Of a stretch of DNA of 64,000 nt, positions 8,586 to 14,897 are shown one piece after another. A program made the position numbers and the translations under genes. The notes beneath the pieces were generated by a model. The model saw only the letters and a program-made list of their open reading frames with translations. It was not told where the DNA came from and searched no databases. Where the stretch lies: the NCBI RefSeq assembly GCF_004357765.1, contig NZ_SMTE01000004.1, positions 62,001 to 126,000 on the forward strand. Reading direction: 5' to 3'. Positions within the stretch are counted from its first letter, which is position 1, and each line of letters starts with the position of its first letter. This DNA comes from Pseudomonas putida. GTDB lineage: Bacteria > Pseudomonadota > Gammaproteobacteria > Pseudomonadales > Pseudomonadaceae.

Positions 8586-10232
8586 CTACTTGACCGGCCC
8601 CAGGTTGGCCTCGCTCATGTCCAGCTCACCCAGCACCTGACGCACCACCTCATCGCCGACCTGGTGCTGACGGTGCAGGTTGTACAGTTCCAGCCGCTGC
8701 GCCCGCAACGCTCGCAGACGCAAACGACGCTCCAGCAAGTCCATTTGTTCGGCCAGTGCCCGCGCCTCGGCGGTGTCGTTGTAACTGTCCAGTTCAGCTC
8801 GGTATTCGGCCATCAGCCGCGCTTTGAGCTCGGTCGCCAGGGTGGCTTGGGCCGCATCCTGAGGCGCGTTGGCATCGATGACTTCTTCAGCCTCAAGGGC
8901 GTGGATCGCCGCCTCTACCGTACGTCGCCAGGCTTCCTGCACTTCCTGGTGCAGTCGCTCGTCCGGACTGCGGGTCACACCACGAAGCAGCAAAGGCAGG
9001 GCGATGCAGGCGCAGATCAACGACAGCAGGATCACCCCGGCGGCAATGAATATGAGCAAATCACGCTCAGGGAAGGCCTTGCCGGCGCCGATCAGCAGCG
9101 GCACCGACATCACGCCTGCCAGGGTGACCGCACCGCGTACGCCGCCCAAGGTCAGCAACCAGCAGGAACGCATGGTCGGCACCAGCACCAGTTCCGGCTT
9201 GCCGCGCCAACGGCGCACCACGCCAATGGCCCGCCAGATGCTCTGCACCCAGACGAAGCGCAACAGGATCAGTGCGCCGAAGATCGCCACCACGTCCAGG
9301 CAACGCCAGGCCAAGGTTGGCCACAGCGTGGCTTCGTGACTGACGACAGCCTTGATGATGTCTGGCAGTTGCAGGCCCAGCAGCAGGAAGATCAGGCCAT
9401 TGAAGGCGAACTCCAGCAGCGCCCAGACGCTGCGATTGAGCAGTCGGGTACTGGTCTGACGCGGCAACAGGTCGAGCCAGCTCTGCATCATGCCTGCCGC
9501 CACCGCCGAAAGAATTCCCGACACACCCAGGCGTTCGGCCAGCACATAGGCGGCGAACGGCAACAGCAGCATGAACACCACATGGGTCGCCGGATCGTCC
9601 CAGCCGCGGGCGATCATCCAGGTACGCAGGCGACCGATCAGCCAGCTCAAGGCCACCCCGACCGCCAGACCGCCAAGGGCCACCAGCACGAAGCTCAAAC
9701 TGGCATCGGCCAGCGAGAACGCGCCGGTGATGGCTGCAGCCAGGGCGAACTTGAAGGTGACCAGGCCAGAAGCGTCGTTCATCAGCGCTTCGCCTTGCAG
9801 CATGTGCATCAGCGGCGTGGGCAGTCGATCCTGAGCGATGGCCGAGACTGCCACGGCATCGGTGGGCGAGAGCACCGCCGCCAGGGCGAAGGCCACCGCC
9901 AGCGGGATCGACGGCAGCAGCCAATGGATGAAGTAACCCGCCCCTACCACGGTGAACAACACCAGGCCCACGGCCAATGCCACCACCGGGCCTCGAATGC
10001 GCCAAAGCGCGCGTTTGGGAATGCGCCAGCCGTCAGCGAACAGCAGCGGCGGCAAGAACAGAAACAGGAACAGCTCGGGATTGAGGGTGACATGCAGACC
10101 AAGGGTCGGCCAGGCCAACAGCGCACCGGCGGCAATCTGCACCAGGGGGAGCGGCAGCGGTATCACCCTGCCAAGCAGTTTCGAGAGGCTTACCAGCGTC
10201 AGCAGGATGAGGACGGTATAGGCGGACTGCAT
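8586..10232 (-). CDS. Na+/H+ antiporter, CPA1 (NhaP/YjcE-like) family
   Basis: 548 residues from ATG at 10232, chosen because AAGGAA lies about 10 bases upstream; an in-frame ATG at 10286 would add 18 polar residues before the first helix. About 12 hydrophobic segments fill residues 5-420, including ADGWRIPKRALWRIRGPVVA and the LSPTDAVAVSAIAQD block, which matches the NPTD/SPTDAV ion-binding signature of CPA1 exchangers. The last about 125 residues are soluble and charged, with coiled-coil-like heptads (EAWRRTVEAAIHALEAEE). Likely exports Na+ (or K+) in exchange for protons at the inner membrane; the cation preference cannot be read from sequence. Confidence 0.9.
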   Translation of the reverse strand: MQSAYTVLILLTLVSLSKLLGRVIPLPLPLVQIAAGALLAWPTLGLHVTLNPELFLFLFLPPLLFADGWRIPKRALWRIRGPVVALAVGLVLFTVVGAGYFIHWLLPSIPLAVAFALAAVLSPTDAVAVSAIAQDRLPTPLMHMLQGEALMNDASGLVTFKFALAAAITGAFSLADASLSFVLVALGGLAVGVALSWLIGRLRTWMIARGWDDPATHVVFMLLLPFAAYVLAERLGVSGILSAVAAGMMQSWLDLLPRQTSTRLLNRSVWALLEFAFNGLIFLLLGLQLPDIIKAVVSHEATLWPTLAWRCLDVVAIFGALILLRFVWVQSIWRAIGVVRRWRGKPELVLVPTMRSCWLLTLGGVRGAVTLAGVMSVPLLIGAGKAFPERDLLIFIAAGVILLSLICACIALPLLLRGVTRSPDERLHQEVQEAWRRTVEAAIHALEAEEVIDANAPQDAAQATLATELKARLMAEYRAELDSYNDTAEARALAEQMDLLERRLRLRALRAQRLELYNLHRQHQVGDEVVRQVLGELDMSEANLGPVK

Positions 10233-10713
10233 CCGTGAAAGCTTCCTTTGTGAATCTAGAACGACAGCGGGGCGAAACATCGCCATTGAAACAATATGTT
10301 AGCGCCGTCTGGCGAAACGGGGCCGCTGCACGATAGTCGCAAGTGGAGGGCAAATATGTAACATGATGATACTTGATGGCCAGGCTAGGACTGCTGGCAA
10401 GCATCTGCCCTCGCGGACTGGCAAGCAAGGCACATAACCGTACAATCGACCTTAACGAATAACGTTAAGCTTTTCGTTCATTAATGCGGCGAGGAACATT
10501 CTCGCGGTCGGGCAAGGCCGTCTACCTGTAGCAATCCCCGTCCTTCAGGGCGGGGAGGATGTCAACGGATCGGTACAGCGCCTGGTCGCCTGAGCCGTGC
10601 CTCGATGGAAACAGGACGTTGCAAGCGTGGCGCCGCGAGGATCGTTCCCGCATAATCCCGCGACTGACATTCGGCAACGGAGAGATTGGGGCGGCGCCTC
10701 CCCAATGAACACG
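10233..10713. other. Gene-free stretch between antiporter and ArsC-like gene (481 bp)
   Basis: No credible coding region. It contains a perfect inverted repeat CTTAACG/CGTTAAG (10451-10457 and 10463-10469, loop of five) followed by CTTTT, the IS200/IS605-like right-end hairpin at 10526-10565, and about 140 bp of unassigned sequence before the ArsC-like start. AT-rich stretches at 10335-10390 and 10430-10485 could carry promoters but no clear -35/-10 pair was picked. Confidence 0.6.
10526..10565 (+). mobile_element. Probable IS200/IS605-type right-end (omega-RNA scaffold) relic
   Basis: The sequence runs CTGTAGCAATC then an 8-bp stem CCCCGTCC (10536-10543) / GGGCGGGG (10548-10555) with loop TTCA, then AGGATGTCAA ending at 10565. 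This is, from memory, the highly conserved right end of IS605/IS1341-type elements, which is also the 3-prime scaffold of the TnpB guide RNA. No tnpA or tnpB coding remnant is seen on either side, so it is a solo end. The family assignment is recall, not a search result. Confidence 0.65.
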
Positions 10714-11061
10714 ATGACCTACACGCTCTACGGCATCAAAGCCTGCGATACCATGAAAAAAGCCCGCACCTGGCTCGAAGACCAGGCCATCGGCTACGAA
10801 TTTCACGACTACAAGACCCAAGGCATCGACCGCGACAGCCTGAATCGCTGGTGCGACGAACACGGCTGGGAAGTCATCCTCAATCGTGCCGGCACCACCT
10901 TCCGCAAGCTAGACGACGCCAGCAAGGCCGATCTCGACCAGGCCAAGGCCGTTGAACTGATGCTGGCCCAGCCGTCGATGATCAAGCGCCCGGTGCTCGA
11001 CCTCGGCAATCGCACCCTGGTCGGCTTCAAGCCCGACCTGTACGCCGCCGCGCTGGCCTGA
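10714..11061 (+). CDS. ArsC/Spx-family small reductase-like protein (YffB type)
   Basis: 115 residues from the ATG at 10714 (MTYTLYGIKACDTMKKARTW); an in-frame ATG at 10705 would add three residues and no ribosome site clearly decides. Thioredoxin-fold ArsC/Spx protein with a single N-terminal Cys in GIKACDTMKKA and the KRPVLDLGN segment that forms the Arg/Pro active-site loop of the family. E. coli YffB lies next to dapE; here the gene lies 42 bases before dapD, so a DAP-linked operon is likely. Arsenate reduction is not implied; the substrate of this subgroup is not known. Confidence 0.85.
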   Translation: MTYTLYGIKACDTMKKARTWLEDQAIGYEFHDYKTQGIDRDSLNRWCDEHGWEVILNRAGTTFRKLDDASKADLDQAKAVELMLAQPSMIKRPVLDLGNRTLVGFKPDLYAAALA

Positions 11062-11103
11062 ACCGGTCTACGTTCCACCCCCTATTTCGCATGAGGTAAT
11101 CCT

Positions 11104-12138
11104 ATGTCCAACACTCTGTTCAGCCTGGCCTTCGGTGTCGGCTCCCAGAACCGCCAGGGCACCTGGCTGGAAGTCTTCTACGCTCAGCCTCTGGTCAACC
11201 CGAGCGCCGAACTGGTGGCCGCCGTTGCCCCGATCCTCGGTTACCAAGGTGGCAACCAGGCCATCACCTTCAGCAACGCCCAGGCCGCTCAGCTGGCCGA
11301 GGCCGTCAAGGGCGTCGACGCCGCCCAGGCCGCCCTGCTGACCCGTCTGGCAGAAAGCCACAAGCCGCTGGTCGCCACCGTATTGGCCGAAGATGCAGCC
11401 CTGACCTCGACGCCTGAGGCCTATCTCAAGCTGCACCTGCTCTCGCATCGCCTGGTCAAGCCGCACGGCGTGAGCCTGGCCGGCATCTTCCCGCTGCTGC
11501 CGAACGTGGCCTGGACCAACCAGGGTGCCGTCGATCTGAGCGAACTGGCCGAGTTGCAATTGGAAGCCCGCCTCAAGGGTGAACTGCTCGAAGTGTTCTC
11601 GGTCGACAAGTTCCCGAAAATGACCGACTACGTGGTTCCGGCTGGCGTGCGTATCGCCGACACTGCCCGTGTGCGCCTGGGCGCCTACATCGGCGAAGGC
11701 ACCACCATCATGCACGAAGGCTTCGTCAACTTTAACGCTGGCACCGAAGGCCCAGGCATGATCGAGGGCCGCGTATCCGCTGGCGTATTCGTCGGCAAGG
11801 GGTCGGACCTGGGCGGCGGCTGCTCGACCATGGGCACCCTGTCCGGCGGCGGTAACATCGTCATCAAGGTGGGCGAAGGCTGCCTGATCGGTGCCAACGC
11901 CGGTATCGGCATCCCGTTGGGCGACCGCAACACCGTGGAAGCCGGCCTGTACATCACCGCCGGTACCAAAGTGAACCTGCTGGACGAGAACAACGTCCTG
12001 GTCAAGGTGGTCAAGGCCCGTGACCTGGCCGGCCAGACCGACCTGCTGTTCCGCCGCAACTCGCTGAACGGCGCCGTGGAGTGCAAGACCCACAAGTCAG
12101 CCATTGAGCTGAACGAAGCGCTGCACGCTCACAACTGA
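11104..12138 (+). CDS. dapD: 2,3,4,5-tetrahydropyridine-2,6-dicarboxylate N-succinyltransferase
   Basis: 344 residues, the long Pseudomonas/Mycobacterium-type DapD. The left-handed beta-helix region (about 180-300) shows hexapeptide repeats such as VRLGAYIGEGTTI, GVFVGKGSDLGGG and CLIGANAGIGIPLGD. It succinylates tetrahydrodipicolinate from succinyl-CoA in the DAP/lysine pathway, upstream of DapC and DapE, both also in this window. A clear rho-independent terminator follows at 12166-12198. Confidence 0.97.
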   Translation: MSNTLFSLAFGVGSQNRQGTWLEVFYAQPLVNPSAELVAAVAPILGYQGGNQAITFSNAQAAQLAEAVKGVDAAQAALLTRLAESHKPLVATVLAEDAALTSTPEAYLKLHLLSHRLVKPHGVSLAGIFPLLPNVAWTNQGAVDLSELAELQLEARLKGELLEVFSVDKFPKMTDYVVPAGVRIADTARVRLGAYIGEGTTIMHEGFVNFNAGTEGPGMIEGRVSAGVFVGKGSDLGGGCSTMGTLSGGGNIVIKVGEGCLIGANAGIGIPLGDRNTVEAGLYITAGTKVNLLDENNVLVKVVKARDLAGQTDLLFRRNSLNGAVECKTHKSAIELNEALHAHN

Positions 12139-12165
12139 GAACCCTGCGCGGTTCGAAGTGATAAG

Positions 12166-12198
12166 ATCGGGTCTGATGTCATGTCAGACCCGATTTTT
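12166..12198 (+). terminator. Intrinsic terminator after dapD
   Basis: Perfect 11-bp stem ATCGGGTCTGA / TCAGACCCGAT with a 7-base loop, followed directly by TTTT. It lies 27 bases after the dapD stop and 19 bases before the csdA start, so csdA needs its own promoter or readthrough. Confidence 0.92.
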
Positions 12199-12217
12199 CA
12201 TTCCAGGCCCCGCTCAC

Positions 12218-13423
12218 ATGTTCCAGCCCTCTCCCTGGCGTGCCGATTTCCCCGCCATTGCCGCCCTGCAACGGCAGCACCAGACCTACCTGGACAGCGC
12301 CGCCACCACCCAGAAGCCTCAAGCCTTGCTCGATGCCCTGAGCCACTACTACGGCCATGGCGCCGCGAACGTGCACCGCGCTCAGCATCTGCCCGGCGCC
12401 CTGGCGACCCAAGCCTTCGAGGCCAGTCGCGACAAGGTAGCCGCTTGGCTCAACGCCGCGGAATCCCAGCAGATCGTCTTCACCCACGGCGCGACTTCGG
12501 CGCTGAACCTGCTGGCCTATGGCCTGGAGTACCGTTTCGAGCCGGGTGACGAAATCGCCATCAGCGCCTTGGAGCACCATGCCAACCTGCTGCCCTGGCA
12601 GCAATTGGCGCAGCGACGCAACCTGCGCCTGGTCGTATTGCCAGTCGATGCACGCGGCCTCGTCGATCTGGATCAGGCCCTGCAACTGATCGGCCCACGC
12701 ACCCGGGTCCTGGCGGTCAGCCAGTTGTCCAACGTGCTCGGCACCTGGCAGCCGCTGCCGGCCCTGCTCGCCCACGCCCGTGCCCAAGGCGCGCTGACCG
12801 TGGTCGACGGCGCCCAGGGCATCGTCCATGGACGTACCGATGTGATGCAGTTGGGCTGCGACTACTACGTGTTTTCCAGCCACAAGCTGTATGGCCCGGA
12901 GGGCGTGGGTGTGCTGTATGGTCGTCGCGAGGCGCTGGGGCTGCTGCGCCATTGGCAGTTCGGTGGCGAGATGGTGCAACTGGCCGACTACCAAGGCGCC
13001 AGCTTCCGCCCGGCGCCCCTGGGCTTCGAGGCTGGCACTCCACCGATCGCCGGGGTGATTGGCCTGGGCCCCACACTCGACTACCTGGCCAGCCTCGACC
13101 ATCAGGCTGTCCAGGCCCATGAGGCAAACCTGCACCAGCACCTGCTGCGCGGCCTGGGCGACCGCGAAGGCATACGCCTGCTCGGCTCGCCGCAAACGGC
13201 ACTGGCCAGCTTCGTCATCGACGGCGTGCACAATGCCGACATCGCCCACGTCCTGACTGAACAAGGCATCGCCGTGCGCGCCGGGCATCATTGCGCCATG
13301 CCATTGCTCAAAGGACTGGGGCTGGAGGGCGCGATACGGGTTTCGCTGGCGCTGTACAACGACAGCGACGACCTGCAGCGCTTTTTCGATGCGCTCGACC
13401 AGGGCCTGGAGCTACTGCGATGA
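12218..13423 (+). CDS. csdA: Cysteine desulfurase, CsdA/SufS group
   Basis: 401 residues from ATG at 12218 (MFQPSPWRADFPAI); the longer frame from 12158 runs through the dapD terminator and is rejected. PLP lysine is Lys223 in SSHKLYGPEGVG; the catalytic cysteine is Cys359 in RAGHHCAMPLL, the group II arrangement seen in SufS and CsdA. It transfers sulfur from cysteine to an acceptor protein. The next gene, overlapping by ATGA, encodes a SufE/CsdE acceptor, and tcdA (csdL) lies just beyond, which favours CsdA over SufS because no sufBCD genes are nearby. Confidence 0.93.
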   Translation: MFQPSPWRADFPAIAALQRQHQTYLDSAATTQKPQALLDALSHYYGHGAANVHRAQHLPGALATQAFEASRDKVAAWLNAAESQQIVFTHGATSALNLLAYGLEYRFEPGDEIAISALEHHANLLPWQQLAQRRNLRLVVLPVDARGLVDLDQALQLIGPRTRVLAVSQLSNVLGTWQPLPALLAHARAQGALTVVDGAQGIVHGRTDVMQLGCDYYVFSSHKLYGPEGVGVLYGRREALGLLRHWQFGGEMVQLADYQGASFRPAPLGFEAGTPPIAGVIGLGPTLDYLASLDHQAVQAHEANLHQHLLRGLGDREGIRLLGSPQTALASFVIDGVHNADIAHVLTEQGIAVRAGHHCAMPLLKGLGLEGAIRVSLALYNDSDDLQRFFDALDQGLELLR

Positions 13424-13830
13424 GCCTTCCGGCAGAGGCCCAGGAGGCCTTGGTCAACTTCGCGCAGGCACGCGGCTGGGAGCAGCGTGCGCGGCTGCTG
13501 ATGCAGTGGGGCGAGCGTCTCGAGCCACTCGGCGAGGCGGACAAGGTCGAGGCCAACCGGGTCCATGGCTGCGAGAGCCTGGTGTGGTTGGTGGCGCAGC
13601 AGCACCAGGGCCAGTGGCGGTTCAAGGCTGCCAGCGATGCGCGGTTGTTACGGGGTTTGCTGGCGTTGTTGCTGGTGCGGGTGCAGGGGATGACCAGGAC
13701 GGAACTAGCTGGCCTGGATCTGCGCGAGTGGTTCACCCAACTTGGGCTGGAGCGCCAATTGTCGCCCTCGCGCAGCAATGGGTTGCATGCGGTGCTGATG
13801 CGAATGGCTGAGTTGGCGACTTCCTGTTGA
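13420..13830 (+). CDS. csdE: SufE/CsdE sulfur acceptor protein
   Basis: 136 residues, starting inside the csdA stop (ATGA overlap), which indicates translational coupling. The persulfide-accepting cysteine is Cys51 in NRVHGCESLVWL, the invariant motif of the SufE family. It receives sulfur from CsdA. In E. coli CsdE interacts with CsdL/TcdA, whose gene here lies 126 bases away in convergent orientation. Confidence 0.93.
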   Translation: MSLPAEAQEALVNFAQARGWEQRARLLMQWGERLEPLGEADKVEANRVHGCESLVWLVAQQHQGQWRFKAASDARLLRGLLALLLVRVQGMTRTELAGLDLREWFTQLGLERQLSPSRSNGLHAVLMRMAELATSC

Positions 13831-13840
13831 GTCGGCGGTG

Positions 13841-13950
13841 TGCCCTTCGCGGGCGAGTCGGGGCGCCGAACCGCCGCCACTACAGGATCTTCACAGCAAT
13901 CAAAGCCTGCGCCGTACCTGTGGGAGCGGGCTTGTCCCGCGAAGAAGCCG
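13841..13950. repeat. P. putida-type REP pair between csdE and tcdA
   Basis: The right copy, TGTGGGAGCGGGCTTGTCCC GCGAAGAAGCC at 13919-13949, is a near-canonical element. The left part at 13841-13875 (CCCTTCGCGGGCGAGTCGGG and on) is a degraded copy in the opposite orientation. Together they form an imperfect BIME-like unit at the end of two convergent genes. Confidence 0.85.
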
Positions 13951-13956
13951 CCGCGA

Positions 13957-14766
13957 CTATTCAGGCTTGACCCGCTCCGACGGCCGCCGCGCCCCCGCCA
14001 CCAGCTTTTCCACGGCCTTGCTGGCCGCCACCATGCCGAAGGTCGCGGTCACCATCATCACTGCGCCAAAGCCGCCGGCACAGTCCAGGCGCACACCCTC
14101 GCCGACGAAGCTCTTCTGCAGGCACACACTGCCATCACCTTTGGGATAGCGCAGTTGTTCGCTGGAGAATACGCAGGGCACGCCGTAGTTACGGCTGACG
14201 TTGCGCGAGAAATTGTAGTCGCGACGCAAGGTCGAACGCACCCGTGAGGCCAAAGGATCGTTGAAGGTCTTGTTGAGGTCGCCGATCTGGATCTGGGTCG
14301 GGTCGATCTGCCCGCCCGCACCACCGGTGGTAACCACCGCGATCTTGCGCCGCCGGCACCAAGCGATCAGGGCAGCCTTGGCCATCACGCTGTCGATGCA
14401 GTCGATGACGCAATCGAGGTTTTCGGTGATGTAATCGACCATGGTCTCGCGGGTCACGAAGTCCGCCACGGCATGCACCGTGCAAGCGGGGTTGATCGCC
14501 CGCAGGCGTTCGGCCATGACATCGACCTTGGCCCGCCCGACTTGCCCTTCCAGCGCATGGGCCTGGCGATTGGTGTTGCTGACGCAGACATCGTCCAGAT
14601 CGAACAGAGTGATCTCGCCCACGCCGCTGCGCGCCAGCGCTTCCGCTGCCCATGAGCCGACCCCGCCAACCCCGACCACTGCCACGTGGGCCTGGCGCAG
14701 GCGTTGCAGGCCATCGTCGCCATACAAGCGAGCGACGCCGGCAAATCGTGGATCTTCTGTGCTCAT
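13957..14766 (-). CDS. tcdA: tRNA threonylcarbamoyladenosine dehydratase
   Basis: 269 residues from ATG at 14766 (MSTEDPRFAGVARLYGDDGL); an upstream ATG at 14793 is in frame but less typical. E1-like Rossmann fold with VVGVGGVGSWAAEALARSGV (split here as VVGVGGVGSW then AAEALARSGV), FDLDDVCVSNTNRQ and the late YGVPCVFSSEQ segment. TcdA (YgdL/CsdL) uses ATP to cyclise t6A37 to ct6A in tRNAs reading ANN codons. Its genetic closeness to csdA-csdE agrees with the known Csd sulfur relay partnership. Confidence 0.95.
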   Translation of the reverse strand: MSTEDPRFAGVARLYGDDGLQRLRQAHVAVVGVGGVGSWAAEALARSGVGEITLFDLDDVCVSNTNRQAHALEGQVGRAKVDVMAERLRAINPACTVHAVADFVTRETMVDYITENLDCVIDCIDSVMAKAALIAWCRRRKIAVVTTGGAGGQIDPTQIQIGDLNKTFNDPLASRVRSTLRRDYNFSRNVSRNYGVPCVFSSEQLRYPKGDGSVCLQKSFVGEGVRLDCAGGFGAVMMVTATFGMVAASKAVEKLVAGARRPSERVKPE

Positions 14767-14897
14767 GCGGATACCCCAGACGCTATACCTCAAAACCGGC
14801 GCGCATTATAGGCCACTCACTCCGTGAGCTCCATGGTTAGGAAAGAGCCTACTAACCCTGCTTTAATGTCCTATCTCTTCGACAGATTTGGACGACG

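Noticed and set aside
8664-10238. A 524-codon plus-strand frame opposite the antiporter
   Set aside because: Gln/His/Arg-rich shadow of a membrane protein gene with clear CPA1 motifs.
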